Below, in pieces: positions 28,786 to 39,161 of a stretch of 64,000 nt of DNA. The translations under genes and the position numbers were made by a program. Below the pieces are notes generated by a model. That model searched no databases. It was not told the origin of the DNA and saw nothing but the letters and a program-made list of their open reading frames with translations. Position 1 is the first letter of the stretch. Every line of letters begins with the position of its first letter. The stretch is from Rhodospirillaceae bacterium (GTDB lineage Bacteria; Pseudomonadota; Alphaproteobacteria; SHVP01): positions 62,001 to 126,000 of the forward strand of contig PBKD01000006.1 in the NCBI GenBank assembly GCA_002722055.1, given 5' to 3'.

Positions 28786-30747
28786 ATGGATAAAATTGAA
28801 AATACACCATTGTGGTCCCCTAGTGAAGAAGATATTAAGAAAAGTAATGTAACTAAATTTATTTCTTATCTTAGCCAAAGAGGGCTGAACTTAAGAAATT
28901 ATGAAGATCTTTTTTGTTGGGCTGAAGAGAATCCTGAAAACTTTTATGAAGCTCTTTGGGATTTTAGCCAAATTATTTCCAAAACTAGAGGTAACAAAAT
29001 TGTAGAAGATAGACATTTGATGCCAGGTGCTAAATGGTTTCCCGAGGCAAAATTAAATTTTGCAGAAAATTTATTGATAGGCGAGGACGAAAAAGATGCA
29101 ATAATTTTTGAAGGTGAAAATTTAACTAAAAAAATAATATCTTGGGGAGAGTTGCGTAATCAAGTTTCAGTATTTGCGCAAGCACTTCAAGCGGATGGCA
29201 TAAAAGAAGGTGACAGAGTAGTTGCTTATATGCCTAATATGCCTGAGACGATAATTGCTATGTTGGCAGTTACAAGTTTAGGAGCAATTTGGTCTTCATG
29301 TTCACCTGATTTTGGTGTCCAAGGAGTAAAGGATAGGTTTGGTCAAATTGAACCCTCTGTAATGATTGCATGCAGTGATTATTTTTACAATGGAAAGAGA
29401 TTTAATTGTTCTTCAAAAATTAAAAAAATAATAAATGAACTAGAGTCTTTAAAAAGAGTGGTGATTCTTCCATATAATCCAAAAGAAAATCAAAGAGTTA
29501 TTATTGAAAATTCTATTTCATGGAATGATTACGTAAAAAATTTTATACCTTTAGATATAAAATTTAAACATATGAAATTTAATGATCCGTTATATATTAT
29601 GTATTCATCAGGAACAACAGGTATTCCAAAATGTATAATTCACAGTATTGGAGGAACATTGTTGCAGCATATTAAAGAGCATATTTTTCATACTGATCTT
29701 AAAAAAGGTGATAAAATTTTTTATTTTACAACATGTGGCTGGATGATGTGGAATTGGGTTGTTTCAGCGCTATCATGTAAGGCAACTTTAATTTTGTATG
29801 ATGGTTCACCCTTCTATCCTAATTTTAAAAGGCTCTGGAGTTTAATTGATAAATATGATGTAAACATCTTTGGGACATCTGCTAAATTTATTGATTCTTG
29901 TTCTAAAGAAAAAATAAATATTAAAGAAAATTTAAATCTTAATTCTCTAAAAACTATTTTATCTACAGGATCTCCTTTATCACCGGACTCATTTGATTAT
30001 ATTTACCAAAAAGTAAAAAAAAATGTTCGTTTATCCTCTATATCAGGTGGTACAGATATAATTGGTTGTTTTGCTTCAGGCCTGTCTGTAAAGCCAGTTT
30101 GGCGGGGTGAGATACAGTCAAAAGCTATTGGTATGAAAGTCAGGGTGTATAATGAAGATGCTAAAGAAATTGAAGGAGCGAAAGGAGAGTTAGTATGTAT
30201 TGAGTCTTTCCCATCCATGCCAATTGGTTTTTGGGATGATAAGAATAATGAGAAATATATGGAAGCATATTTCAAAAAATTTCCAGGAATTTGGACTCAT
30301 GGTGACTATTGTGAAATAACTAAAAATAAAGGAATGATAATTTATGGAAGGTCTGATGCAATTTTAAATCCTGGTGGCGTCAGAATTGGGACTGCAGAAA
30401 TTTATAGACAAGTAGAAAGTTTTGAAAAAATTACTGAAGCTATTTGTGTTTCCCAAGAATGGAATGAAGATATCCGAATAATACTATTTGTAAAAATGGC
30501 TCCTGGTGCTTATTTAGATGATTTATTCGTAGATAAAATAAAGAATAAGATAAAAGTTAGTGCTTCCCCAAGACATGTGCCTGCAAAGATTATATCTGTT
30601 GAAGATATACCCAGAACTATTTCAGGAAAGATTACTGAATTAGCGGTAAGGGAAATAATACATAACAGACCAGTAAAAAATAAAGAAGCTTTGTCAAACC
30701 CAGAAGCATTAGATTATTTTAAAAATTTAAAACAATTAGAGTACTAA
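28786..30747 (+). CDS. acetoacetyl-CoA synthetase (acetoacetate-CoA ligase)
   Basis: The enzyme activates acetoacetate with ATP and CoA, feeding ketone bodies or polyhydroxybutyrate breakdown products to thiolase. It has 653 residues, normal for AacS. The N-terminal ACAS_N region begins TPLWSPSEEDI. The P-loop is MYSSGTTGIPKC, CGWMMWNW is typical of AacS, and the C-terminal catalytic lysine is in RTISGKITELAVREI. The AacS hallmark NKEALSNPEAL is near the end. An AAGGG ribosome site is present. Confidence 0.95.
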   Translation: MDKIENTPLWSPSEEDIKKSNVTKFISYLSQRGLNLRNYEDLFCWAEENPENFYEALWDFSQIISKTRGNKIVEDRHLMPGAKWFPEAKLNFAENLLIGEDEKDAIIFEGENLTKKIISWGELRNQVSVFAQALQADGIKEGDRVVAYMPNMPETIIAMLAVTSLGAIWSSCSPDFGVQGVKDRFGQIEPSVMIACSDYFYNGKRFNCSSKIKKIINELESLKRVVILPYNPKENQRVIIENSISWNDYVKNFIPLDIKFKHMKFNDPLYIMYSSGTTGIPKCIIHSIGGTLLQHIKEHIFHTDLKKGDKIFYFTTCGWMMWNWVVSALSCKATLILYDGSPFYPNFKRLWSLIDKYDVNIFGTSAKFIDSCSKEKINIKENLNLNSLKTILSTGSPLSPDSFDYIYQKVKKNVRLSSISGGTDIIGCFASGLSVKPVWRGEIQSKAIGMKVRVYNEDAKEIEGAKGELVCIESFPSMPIGFWDDKNNEKYMEAYFKKFPGIWTHGDYCEITKNKGMIIYGRSDAILNPGGVRIGTAEIYRQVESFEKITEAICVSQEWNEDIRIILFVKMAPGAYLDDLFVDKIKNKIKVSASPRHVPAKIISVEDIPRTISGKITELAVREIIHNRPVKNKEALSNPEALDYFKNLKQLEY

Positions 30748-30782
30748 ATATTATCTATTCAAAATATAGTTAGGAAAAAAGT

Positions 30783-31262
30783 ATGCGAGGTTTTTTTGCT
30801 ATAGGTGTTGAGAATTTAAGCAAGCAAATGAATGCTGGAAATCTTTTTAGATCAGCACATGCATTTGGTGCTAGTTTTGCGTTTACTATTGGAGGAATGT
30901 ATTCTCCAAATCTAGCTAAATCCAATACCTCCAAATCTATATTTCAGATGCCTATTTACAATTATAATCGATTTTCTGAGTTCATAACGCCTGAAAATTC
31001 CATATTAGTAGGTGTTGAGTTGACAGAAAACTCAATTGATTTACCTAAATTTAGACATCCATCAAATGCAATTTATATTTTAGGTCCAGAAAAGGGAAAT
31101 CTATCTAAAAATATTATGTCTAGTTGTAAGTATACTGTTAAAATTCCTACAAAATTCTGTATTAACTTGGCTATGGCTGGTGCTATAGTGATGTATGATA
31201 GGGTAATTAGTTTAGGTCAATATGACCCAAGGCCAGTTGTATTTAATCAAAATTGTAGTTAA
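30783..31262 (+). CDS. TrmH/SpoU family RNA 2'-O-methyltransferase
   Basis: This compact 159-residue SPOUT methyltransferase lacks any N-terminal RNA-binding extension. Motif 1 is NAGNLFRSAHAFGA, motif 2 is YILGPEKGNLS, and motif 3 is INLAMAGAIVMYDR, which form the trefoil-knot SAM site. The substrate RNA cannot be told from sequence. It lies 35 bases after the acetoacetyl-CoA synthetase gene and 33 before the IalB-like gene, all on the plus strand. It could be confused with TrmL, which is similar in size. Confidence 0.88.
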   Translation: MRGFFAIGVENLSKQMNAGNLFRSAHAFGASFAFTIGGMYSPNLAKSNTSKSIFQMPIYNYNRFSEFITPENSILVGVELTENSIDLPKFRHPSNAIYILGPEKGNLSKNIMSSCKYTVKIPTKFCINLAMAGAIVMYDRVISLGQYDPRPVVFNQNCS

Positions 31263-31295
31263 TTTATTTGATATTTAATTAATTGAGTATAAGAA

Positions 31296-31832
31296 ATGAG
31301 TTTAATAAGATATTTATTTTGGGGAATATTTGTAGCAAGTTTCTATTTTAATCCTTTTATATTAATGAGTGAGCTAGGTGCGCAGACGACACCAAAAATC
31401 ATTGGAGAATATAAGTCTTGGACTGCTCTTAAGTATAAAGAAAAAGGAAAACTTGTATGTTTCATATCATCTTCTCCTACTAGATGGAGTTCAAAACCAA
31501 AAGGGGTTAACAGAGGAGATATTTACATTCTCGTTACTCATAGACCTTCTTTTGGCACTAGAGATGAAGTGAGTGTATATGTTGGGTATCCGTTTAAAAA
31601 AAAATCGGAAGCAATCGCCTCAATAGATGGAAAAAATTTTAGACTTTTTACAGATGAAAAAACTGCTTGGGCGCGAGATTCTAAGACAGATAAAAAATTA
31701 GTAAAAGCAATGAGATCAGGTAATCAGCTTGTAATAAATGGTATTTCTTCCAGAGGGACGAAAACTAAAGATATATATTCTCTTCTAGGTTTTACATCTG
31801 CCCATAATATTATAAATCGTACTTGTAAGTAG
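31296..31832 (+). CDS. invasion-associated locus B (IalB) family protein
   Basis: This 178-residue exported protein has an N-terminal hydrophobic signal (about 1-29). The IalB pattern is present: WTALKYKE with CFISSSP, VTHRPS, and a C-terminal Cys in NRTCK that may pair with the first Cys. The name comes from Bartonella; in free-living Alphaproteobacteria the role is unknown. It precedes rlmN and argG, a conserved alphaproteobacterial order. Confidence 0.8.
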   Translation: MSLIRYLFWGIFVASFYFNPFILMSELGAQTTPKIIGEYKSWTALKYKEKGKLVCFISSSPTRWSSKPKGVNRGDIYILVTHRPSFGTRDEVSVYVGYPFKKKSEAIASIDGKNFRLFTDEKTAWARDSKTDKKLVKAMRSGNQLVINGISSRGTKTKDIYSLLGFTSAHNIINRTCK

Positions 31833-31859
31833 ATCTCGCTTAAATAACTAAGGTTCAAA

Positions 31860-32954
31860 ATGAAAAAATCTCTTATAGGATATAGTAGAAATCAAATTAG
31901 TGACTTATTGCTTTCATATGGTATTAAGGAAAAAGATTTGAAAATGAGAATAACTCAAATTTTTCATGGTATTAATTATAGGGGTTTTCAAAAAATTGAT
32001 GAAATAACAAGCATTTCAAAGAATTTAAGGGGACTATTAGGTGAAAATTTTACATTAGAAAGAACTGAGATTAAAAAAGAATTAATCTCTAAAGATGGGA
32101 CAATAAAATGGTTATTATCTTTAGAAGACAAAAATGAAATAGAAACAGTATATATTCCAGAAAAAAACAGAGGCTCCCTCTGTATTTCATCTCAAGTTGG
32201 TTGCACACTTAAGTGTAGTTTCTGCCACACTGGCACAATGCCATTAGTTCGCAACCTTACAGCTTCAGAGATAGTCGCTCAGGTTTTTTCAGCAAAAGAC
32301 AAACTAAATGACTGGCAAAAAAACTCAGAAAATAGGCGATTAAGTAACATCATTCTAATGGGCATGGGAGAACCTTTGTATAATTATGAGGAAGTATGCA
32401 AAGCAATAAAAATACTTGTTGATCCAGAAGGAATTAATTTTTCTAAAAGAAAAGTAACTTTGTCAACTGCTGGTATAATTCCAATGATTGAGAGGTTAGG
32501 AGAAGATCTAGGAATAGGTTTGGCAGTATCTCTTCATGCTGTAAGAGATGATATAAGGAATAAGTTAGTTCCAATAAACAAGAAATATCCTATAAAAGAT
32601 CTACTAAGTGCTTTAAAAAAATATGCTAAGTCTAATCAATCTAGAAAAATTACTTTTGAATATGTCATGCTGAAAGATATTAATGATTCTCTATCGGATG
32701 CAAGAGAGCTATGCAGAATAATTTCTGGAATTCCAGCAAAGATAAATTTAATTCCATTTAATCCATGGCCAAATAATCAATATCAGTGTTCTGATCAAAA
32801 AAAAATTAGGGCATTTTCTGAAGTTATAAGTAATGCAGGTTATTCATCTCCGATAAGAAAACCAAGGGGTAGAGATATAATGGCAGCATGTGGCCAACTT
32901 ATAAGTGAAAGTAGAAGAAACAACAGACCACTACAGGGTAGTATAAATATTTAA
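31860..32954 (+). CDS. rlmN: 23S rRNA A2503 / tRNA A37 C2-methyltransferase RlmN
   Basis: RlmN is a radical-SAM enzyme that methylates A2503 of 23S rRNA and A37 of some tRNAs. It has 364 residues. The cluster-binding CxxxCxxC is C115, C119, C122 (CTLKCSFC). GMGEPLYNY and the second catalytic Cys in MAACGQL are intact. It lies 27 bases after the IalB gene and 46 before argG. Assignment is secure. Confidence 0.96.
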   Translation: MKKSLIGYSRNQISDLLLSYGIKEKDLKMRITQIFHGINYRGFQKIDEITSISKNLRGLLGENFTLERTEIKKELISKDGTIKWLLSLEDKNEIETVYIPEKNRGSLCISSQVGCTLKCSFCHTGTMPLVRNLTASEIVAQVFSAKDKLNDWQKNSENRRLSNIILMGMGEPLYNYEEVCKAIKILVDPEGINFSKRKVTLSTAGIIPMIERLGEDLGIGLAVSLHAVRDDIRNKLVPINKKYPIKDLLSALKKYAKSNQSRKITFEYVMLKDINDSLSDARELCRIISGIPAKINLIPFNPWPNNQYQCSDQKKIRAFSEVISNAGYSSPIRKPRGRDIMAACGQLISESRRNNRPLQGSINI

Positions 32955-33000
32955 AGTATATTATAAATAATTTCATAAGATTAATATTTTAGAAAATGCT

Positions 33001-34218
33001 ATGAAAAGTAAAATAAATAAAGTAGTTCTAGCTTATTCTGGGGGTCTTGATACTTCAGTAATAGTAAAATGGTTGCAGCAAAATTATGATTGCGAAATTG
33101 TTACTTTTACTGCTGATTTGGGCCAAGGATCTGAATTAGATGAAGCTAAAAATAAAGCATCTTTGTTAGGTGTTAAAGAAATTTTCACGGAAGATCTTAA
33201 GGACGAATTTGTAGCAGATTATGTTTTCCCCATGTTCAGGGCTAATACTTTATATGAGGGGCAATATCTTTTAGGTACAGCTATAGCAAGACCATTAATT
33301 GCTAAACGACAAATTGAGATTGCAAAAGAAACTGGGGCAGAAGCCGTTTCACATGGTTCCACAGGGAAAGGTAATGATCAGATTCGTTTTGAACTAAGCT
33401 ATTATGCTTTGAATCCAGAAATTCAGGTTATAGCTCCCTGGCGAACTTGGGATCTTACATCGAGAACTAAATTGATTGAGTTTGCTGAAAAAAATCAGAT
33501 ATTAATTTCCAAAGATAAGATGGGAGAGGCCCCATTTTCTGTCGACTCAAATATATTGCATACATCAAGTGAAGGAAAAGTTCTTGAAGATCCAAGCTTA
33601 GAACCAGATGAGTATGTATTTTCAAGGACTTTGTCCCCTCAAAATGCACCAAGTGATCCTGTTGTCACAGAATTAATTTTTGAAAAAGGAGATCTAATAT
33701 CAGTAGATGGATTTAAAGCATCACCAGCAAAGTTACTTGAAACTTTAAATGAACTTGGACGGAGTAATGGAATAGGGCGTCTTGACTTAGTTGAAAATCG
33801 TTTTTTAGGTATGAAGTCTAGAGGTATATATGAAACTCCAGGTGGGGCAATACTTCTTTTGGGGCATAGATCTATAGAATCTTTAACACTCGATAGAGCA
33901 TCTGCTCATTTAAAAGATGAATTAATGCCCAAATATGCGAGTTTGATCTATGATGGTTTTTGGTGGTCCCCAGAGAGAGAAATGTTACAAGCTGCAATAG
34001 ATAAATCCCAAGAGAGAGTAAATGGCAGTGTAAAGTTAAAACTTTATAAAGGCTCTGTAAGTGTTGTAAGTAGAGAGTCAGACGATAGTTTGTATAGTTT
34101 ACCTCATGTAACTTTCGAGGACGATAATGTTTATAATCATCAAGATGCTGAAGGTTTTATTAAGCTTAATGCCTTGAGGCTCAAAATTTTAAACAAAAGA
34201 AATTCATTTAAATCTTAA
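33001..34218 (+). CDS. argG: argininosuccinate synthase
   Basis: ArgG joins citrulline and aspartate with ATP in arginine synthesis. It has 405 residues. The PP-loop AYSGGLDTS is at residues 11-19. Typical blocks are [15 protein letters not shown], the citrulline-binding NAPSDP region and ETPGGAILL. Its last 4 bases overlap the convergent end of folD. Assignment is secure. Confidence 0.97.
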   Translation: MKSKINKVVLAYSGGLDTSVIVKWLQQNYDCEIVTFTADLGQGSELDEAKNKASLLGVKEIFTEDLKDEFVADYVFPMFRANTLYEGQYLLGTAIARPLIAKRQIEIAKETGAEAVSHGSTGKGNDQIRFELSYYALNPEIQVIAPWRTWDLTSRTKLIEFAEKNQILISKDKMGEAPFSVDSNILHTSSEGKVLEDPSLEPDEYVFSRTLSPQNAPSDPVVTELIFEKGDLISVDGFKASPAKLLETLNELGRSNGIGRLDLVENRFLGMKSRGIYETPGGAILLLGHRSIESLTLDRASAHLKDELMPKYASLIYDGFWWSPEREMLQAAIDKSQERVNGSVKLKLYKGSVSVVSRESDDSLYSLPHVTFEDDNVYNHQDAEGFIKLNALRLKILNKRNSFKS

Positions 34219-35132
34219 AAATTATAAACTGGTGGTTCAATATTTCTTCTAATACACGACCCTTTGAGAGTATTTAATAGCAAACAAGCAATTGTCATTG
34301 GGCCTACACCTCCTGGTACTGGGGTAATAGCACTACAAACATTTATAGCACCCTCATAATCCACGTCACCAACAATTACCTTTTGTGTATTATCTATATT
34401 ATCAATTCTATTGATTCCAACATCAATAATTATTGAGTCTTTTTTTATCCACTCACCTTTTATAAAATTTGGAATACCAATTGCAGCTATAATTATATCT
34501 GCTTCTTTGCACTCTTCAATTAAATTTTTTGTTTTTGAGTGGGCAACTGTTACTGTGCAATTTTCCTTAAGTAACATATTAGCTATGGGCTTACCAACTA
34601 GATTTGACCTGCCGATTACAAGTGCTTTTTTCCCTGATAAATTTATAGGGAGATGTTTGAGTAAAATAATACATCCAGAGGGTGTAGCTGGAAAGAGACC
34701 GTTATCGCCGTAAACAAGTTTTCCTGAGTTAACAATACTAAGTCCATCGACATCTTTTTCAGGAGAAATTGCATTTATAACGTTCCTCTCTAATGCATTA
34801 CTAATTTTAGGTAAAGGAAGTTGAACAAGGATACCATCAACATTACTATCATTATTTAGTTTGTTAATTTGATAGATAATTTGTTTTTCAGAAGAGTTAG
34901 CTGGTAAGACATACTTCCAGGAATTCATCCCTACTTCAATACTTTGTTTTTCTTTATTTTTAACATAAATATGACTAGCTGGATCATCTCCAACTATAAT
35001 TACAGCAAGGCCTGGAATAAAATTGTAGCTTTCTTTTAACTTAAGAATTTCTACTTTTATCCATTCTCTAATTGCGAGAGATTTTTTTTTTCCATCAATA
35101 ATTTTCGAGTTTATAACAGAATTAGTATTCAT
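34215..35132 (-). CDS. folD: methylenetetrahydrofolate dehydrogenase / cyclohydrolase FolD
   Basis: The bifunctional enzyme interconverts 5,10-methylene-, methenyl- and 10-formyl-THF. It has 305 residues. The catalytic lysine region is [13 protein letters not shown], the second signature is [11 protein letters not shown], and the NADP site is in [24 protein letters not shown] closes the active site. Its start overlaps the YggT stop by 4 bases (ATGA type), so the two are coupled. Confidence 0.96.
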   Translation of the reverse strand: MNTNSVINSKIIDGKKKSLAIREWIKVEILKLKESYNFIPGLAVIIVGDDPASHIYVKNKEKQSIEVGMNSWKYVLPANSSEKQIIYQINKLNNDSNVDGILVQLPLPKISNALERNVINAISPEKDVDGLSIVNSGKLVYGDNGLFPATPSGCIILLKHLPINLSGKKALVIGRSNLVGKPIANMLLKENCTVTVAHSKTKNLIEECKEADIIIAAIGIPNFIKGEWIKKDSIIIDVGINRIDNIDNTQKVIVGDVDYEGAINVCSAITPVPGGVGPMTIACLLLNTLKGSCIRRNIEPPVYNF

Positions 35133-35407
35133 ATAAGTAGTTCAATTATTAGATTTTTTATAAAAATTAAAAGTATAATTAGTATTACTGGTGATATATC
35201 TATTCCACCTAAGTTCGGTAATAATCTTCTAATATGTCTAAGTAACGGATCTGTTATCCTAAATAGGAAATTACCAATAGTATAAACTAATTGATTACTA
35301 GTATTTACAACTTTGAAAGCCACAAGCCAACTAAGTATTGATGAAATAATAATACACCAAATGTATAGTGTAATAACAGAGTCTATGAGGTTAATAAGAG
35401 CTAACAT
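35129..35407 (-). CDS. YggT family membrane protein
   Basis: This 92-residue protein has two hydrophobic helices (about 8-30 and 70-91) separated by the YggT signature ending in FRITDPLLRHIRRLLP. YggT/YlmG/CCB3 proteins are linked with cell division, osmotic tolerance or cytochrome assembly in plastids. Here the gene is coupled to folD by a 4-base overlap, a common alphaproteobacterial pairing. No more specific role can be given. Confidence 0.9.
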   Translation of the reverse strand: MLALINLIDSVITLYIWCIIISSILSWLVAFKVVNTSNQLVYTIGNFLFRITDPLLRHIRRLLPNLGGIDISPVILIILLIFIKNLIIELLI

Positions 35408-35544
35408 TAGTTGAGTTCATAAAAATTTATTGGTAAATGATTCTGGTAGTTATATAATTATATATGAAGTCAAAAAAAACAATACTTTTTTAATGTATAT
35501 TAGAAAATATTATGTTATTTATTCAGGTAAATTAAAAAAATATT

Positions 35545-35564
35545 AATAAATAAATTTATTTATT
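35545..35564. repeat. perfect 20-base AT-only palindrome
   Basis: The sequence AATAAATAAATTTATTTATT reads the same on both strands and ends 15 bases before the amidotransferase start, in the 172-base divergent gap to YggT. It could be an operator or a transcript hairpin. In DNA this AT-rich it could also arise by chance, so I make no functional claim. Confidence 0.35.
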
Positions 35565-35579
35565 CAAAATTTTATAGAT

Positions 35580-36284
35580 ATGAAAGATACTATAATCTGT
35601 ATTTTGCACCAACCTCATTCAAAGGTTAGGCGCGTAGGTAACCAAATAAAAAAACTTGGTTTAAATTATAGAATTATTAGGCCTTGTTCTGGAGAGAAGT
35701 TGCCAGAAAATTTAAAGAATTATAGAGGGGCAATCGTTTTTGGGGGGCCAATGAGTGTATATGAGAAAAATAAATATAAATTTCTGAATGTGGAGTTAGA
35801 TTGGATAAAAAGGGTAATAGATTTAAATATACCTCTTTTTGGAATTTGCTTGGGAGCTCAACTCATCGCTAAATCAATAGGTGGAGATGTTTTCCCTCAT
35901 TATAAAAAAATACATGAAGTTGGATATTATCCAATTTTTCCTGAAAATGAGTATAAAAATTTCTTTGAAAAAAAAGAGATTTTTTACGCATATCAGTGGC
36001 ATAAAGATACTTTTTCTATTCCAAATGATGCTACTTTGATTGCATCTGGTACTAAATTTAAAAACCAGGCTTTTATGTATAAGAAAAAAACTTTAGCTAT
36101 TCAATTTCACCCTGAACTCACAGTTAATGTTATGAAAAAATGGTCCCAACTGGCAATAAATAGAAATATTAAAGGTGTGCAAAAAATTAAAGAATTGGAG
36201 ACGGTTGCTTTAAACCATGAAAAAAGTGTTAGAAATTGGCTTGCAAACCAATTAAAAAATTTATTCATAAAAAATAGTTTGTAA
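35580..36284 (+). CDS. class I glutamine amidotransferase domain protein
   Basis: The 234-residue protein is a stand-alone GATase1 of the GMP-synthase-like type (COG0518). The nucleophile C90 is in GICLGAQL, and the partner H177 and E179 are in QFHPEL. GGPMSVYE forms the oxyanion region. Unlike GuaA, no synthetase domain follows, so it may be a gamma-glutamyl hydrolase or a partner of an unknown synthetase. No gene of that kind lies nearby. Family secure, substrate unknown. Confidence 0.87.
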   Translation: MKDTIICILHQPHSKVRRVGNQIKKLGLNYRIIRPCSGEKLPENLKNYRGAIVFGGPMSVYEKNKYKFLNVELDWIKRVIDLNIPLFGICLGAQLIAKSIGGDVFPHYKKIHEVGYYPIFPENEYKNFFEKKEIFYAYQWHKDTFSIPNDATLIASGTKFKNQAFMYKKKTLAIQFHPELTVNVMKKWSQLAINRNIKGVQKIKELETVALNHEKSVRNWLANQLKNLFIKNSL

Positions 36285-36292
36285 TATAAATA

Positions 36293-37507
36293 TTAATTTT
36301 TCTTTATTTTTTGTCTTTCAGTAAAGATTATCCTTTTCTTTTTAAGATCATCAATTTCTTTTGTGCTTATATTTAAATCATTAAAAATTCTCTTTGTATC
36401 TTCAGCAAAAGTAGGAGGTTTTTTTCTTATTGATCCTGGTGTTCTCTGGAATTTAATTGGAATACCAAGTCCGTAATAGTTATCTTTTTCTATTATCATT
36501 TCTCTACTATGCGTATGTTCGTGGTTAAGAATTCCTTGCATATCAAGTATTGGGCCAGCAGGCACACCTAATTTTAAAAGCTTGTTAGAAATTTTTACCC
36601 CATCTTTATCTGAGAGCAATCTGATTAAAATCTCTCTAAGTTTACCTTTATTTTTTACTCGTTGAGCATTACTTAAGAATCTTTCATCATCAGCTAATTC
36701 ATTATTACCTAAAGTTTCACAAAGAATATTAAATTGCCTGTCATTTCCAACTGACATATATATGGGTATAGTATTAGTTGGAAAAGAATCATATGGAGCA
36801 ATATTTGTGTGAGCATTTCCTACTCTTTCTGGTTGTTTTTTTGTAACAAACCAGTTAGCTGCGTGAGGGTGTTGAAGTGCTATACCTGTATCAAATAGTG
36901 TAACTTCAACAAATTGACCTAAACCAGATTTTTGTCTTTCAAGAAGTGCTGCAAGTATTGCATTACTAGCAAAGAGGCCAGTTCCAAGATCAATTAATGG
37001 TATACCCATTCTGATACCTTCAGAATCAGGCTCTCCATTTACACTAAACCAGCCACACATAGCCTGAAGGAGGGCATCATACCCTGGTAATCCACCAAGA
37101 GGCCCTTCCGAGCCAAAGCCACTCACTCTACAATGAATTAATTTAGGAAAAGTTTTATTTAATTCATCAAAACCAATACCCCATTTTTCCATTGTTCCAG
37201 GTTTAAAATTTTCTACGATAACATCAGCATCATTCAAAAGTTTATATAAGATTTTCTTACCTTCAGATTTTGAAATATCTAAACTTATACTATCTTTATT
37301 TCTATTGACTCCCATGAAATATGCGGCTTCGCCATCTTTAAAAGGAGGCCCCCAATCTCTTGTCTCATCACCTTGTGGAGGCTCAAGTTTAATAATTGAT
37401 GCTCCGAGATCACCTAATAATTGAGTACAGTAAGGTCCTCCAAGAACTCTAGACATGTCTATAATTTTTACCCCTTCAATAGGGCCATTAGTTTTATTTA
37501 TATTCAT
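36293..37507 (-). CDS. family III CoA-transferase (CaiB/BaiF)
   Basis: The 404-residue protein matches formyl-CoA transferase-like enzymes: an N-terminal VIDMSRVLGGPYCTQ-like strand, LGADVIKLE-like LGASIIKLEPP, and GYDALLQAMCG with the catalytic Asp (about D144) that forms the acyl anhydride. The acyl substrate is unknown. It is third of three minus-strand genes (lyase, hydrolase, CoA-transferase), 6 bases after the hydrolase gene, which points to a small acid-catabolism operon. Confidence 0.88.
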   Translation of the reverse strand: MNINKTNGPIEGVKIIDMSRVLGGPYCTQLLGDLGASIIKLEPPQGDETRDWGPPFKDGEAAYFMGVNRNKDSISLDISKSEGKKILYKLLNDADVIVENFKPGTMEKWGIGFDELNKTFPKLIHCRVSGFGSEGPLGGLPGYDALLQAMCGWFSVNGEPDSEGIRMGIPLIDLGTGLFASNAILAALLERQKSGLGQFVEVTLFDTGIALQHPHAANWFVTKKQPERVGNAHTNIAPYDSFPTNTIPIYMSVGNDRQFNILCETLGNNELADDERFLSNAQRVKNKGKLREILIRLLSDKDGVKISNKLLKLGVPAGPILDMQGILNHEHTHSREMIIEKDNYYGLGIPIKFQRTPGSIRKKPPTFAEDTKRIFNDLNISTKEIDDLKKKRIIFTERQKIKKN

Positions 37508-37513
37508 TTCTAA

Positions 37514-38227
37514 TTATTTTACAAAATTAATTTTCTTTCTTAATTCTTTTAATTTAACTTCTAATTGATTAGATGTCATTACATCAGCGTATTTTTCCGA
37601 AATATCAAATAAATTTATAGCATGTGAGGTAAAGCTCCTGTCATACACGGCATCTTCAGGAACAACAATTTTATAATTTAATGAAAAAGCATCAAGTACT
37701 GAGGCCCTTATACAGCCAGAAGTTGTGCACCCAGTAAGAATTAATGTATCAGCTTTTAAATCTACTAGGTAAGATGATAGTGATGTCCCAAAAAAAGCAC
37801 TCGGATGTTTTTTTGGAATTAAAATATCTTTATCAATCGGTTCAATCTCTTTAACAAATTTGTATCCTTCCTCTGAAATATTCATTATCTTTGGAACCTT
37901 TGCTGCTAATTGCCCTCCATCATAAAGTTTTTTTGGGGCGACATGTGGGTATATAACAGGCCAATTACTCTCCCTAAATGTCCTAAGAATTTTTGTAATA
38001 TTTTCTATGGCCCTCCATGCAACTTCTCCACAACTTGTTGGGTATTCTTTTATTGATTCCCAGAAAGGTTTTGATGAACTTCCACTTGTCCTGTATTGAA
38101 CATCGATAATTAGCAGTACAGGTTTTGAACCTATACCGCCTTTATTTCCAAAGCCTGCAGAACGATATGCTTTTTTTTCTTCTTCTGATATAAATTTATC
38201 CCAAGGTCTCATTTCATTGGTTTCCAT
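37514..38227 (-). CDS. isochorismatase-like cysteine hydrolase
   Basis: This 237-residue protein belongs to the isochorismatase superfamily, closest in pattern to N-carbamoylsarcosine amidase and maleamate/ureidoacrylate amidohydrolases. The triad is visible: D42 in IIDVQY, a Lys in IPKKHPSAFFGT, and the nucleophile C172 in GCTTSGC. It likely hydrolyses a small amide or carbamoyl compound. It overlaps the lyase gene by 14 bases and precedes the CoA-transferase by 6. Confidence 0.87.
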   Translation of the reverse strand: METNEMRPWDKFISEEEKKAYRSAGFGNKGGIGSKPVLLIIDVQYRTSGSSSKPFWESIKEYPTSCGEVAWRAIENITKILRTFRESNWPVIYPHVAPKKLYDGGQLAAKVPKIMNISEEGYKFVKEIEPIDKDILIPKKHPSAFFGTSLSSYLVDLKADTLILTGCTTSGCIRASVLDAFSLNYKIVVPEDAVYDRSFTSHAINLFDISEKYADVMTSNQLEVKLKELRKKINFVK

Positions 38228-39095
38228 TTGAGGAATATTTTTTTTCTAAATTGTCAAAAAATTCTTTTTCTAAAATTTGTTGTCTTTTATTAAAATTTAT
38301 TAGTCTGCTTTCATATCCTGATAGACTACCAAATTTATTTATATGATTCAAAGTTTCTAAAGAAGATAACATTGCTGCTTGAAGAAGGGCATTTGCATAT
38401 AGGATTATACTATAACCCATATTCTGTAATTCATGTTTTTCTAGAACAGGTGTTTTCCCTCCATAGACAATATTAATTAAATGTGGGGCATTAATAAGCT
38501 TTGGAATATCCGCAATTTCTTTAGCTGTTGTTGGTGACTCAATAAAAATTACATCTGCACCAGCATTGAGGAAAGATCCTGCACGATCGATGGCAGCATT
38601 AAATCCTAGAACCGATCTTGCATCAGTTCGAGCGATAATACAAAAATTATTATCTTTTCGTGAATCAACAGCTGCCTTTATTTTATTGATAGCTTCATCA
38701 ATGGGAATAATTTTTTTTTCATCAAAATGCCCACACTTTTTAGGAAATTCTTGATCTTCAATCTGAACACCATTCACTTCCGCTCTTTCAAGGCATCTAA
38801 TTGTTCGATATAAATTTACTTCATTTCCAAAACCTGTATCAATATCAACTATCATAGGTAACTCACTTACTTCTCTTACGGAATTAACTATATCAAGTAT
38901 GTTATTTAAATTAATAAATCCAAGATCTGGTAGACCAAGCTGAGCATTGGTTATACCAGCTCCAGTAAGATAAATTGCTTCAAAATTTGCATCTTCTATT
39001 TGTTTAGCGGTAATTGCATTGAACGCCCCTGGAATTATTGTTGCATTTCTTCGTTCTATAATTTTTTTTAGCTTTTTATTTGTTTGTTTTCCCAC
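38214..39095 (-). CDS. isocitrate lyase / PEP mutase superfamily C-C lyase
   Basis: The TIM-barrel protein has the metal-binding VDIDTGFG and the catalytic KKCGH signature that marks the lyases (methylisocitrate, dimethylmalate, oxaloacetate-type) rather than PEP mutase. IPGAFNAITAKQIE near the N-terminus is typical. I choose GTG at 39093-39095, with GGAG six bases upstream, giving 293 residues. An ATG at 39125 would add ten residues that include the ribosome site. It opens a three-gene operon. The 2-hydroxyacid substrate is not predictable. Confidence 0.87.
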   Translation of the reverse strand: MGKQTNKKLKKIIERRNATIIPGAFNAITAKQIEDANFEAIYLTGAGITNAQLGLPDLGFINLNNILDIVNSVREVSELPMIVDIDTGFGNEVNLYRTIRCLERAEVNGVQIEDQEFPKKCGHFDEKKIIPIDEAINKIKAAVDSRKDNNFCIIARTDARSVLGFNAAIDRAGSFLNAGADVIFIESPTTAKEIADIPKLINAPHLINIVYGGKTPVLEKHELQNMGYSIILYANALLQAAMLSSLETLNHINKFGSLSGYESRLINFNKRQQILEKEFFDNLEKKYSSNGNQ

Positions 39096-39161
39096 TAGAA
39101 TCTCCAAAAACAATTTTAGATACAAAGCTTAATAGAAAGTTTATAAAAGGAGTAGTAAATA

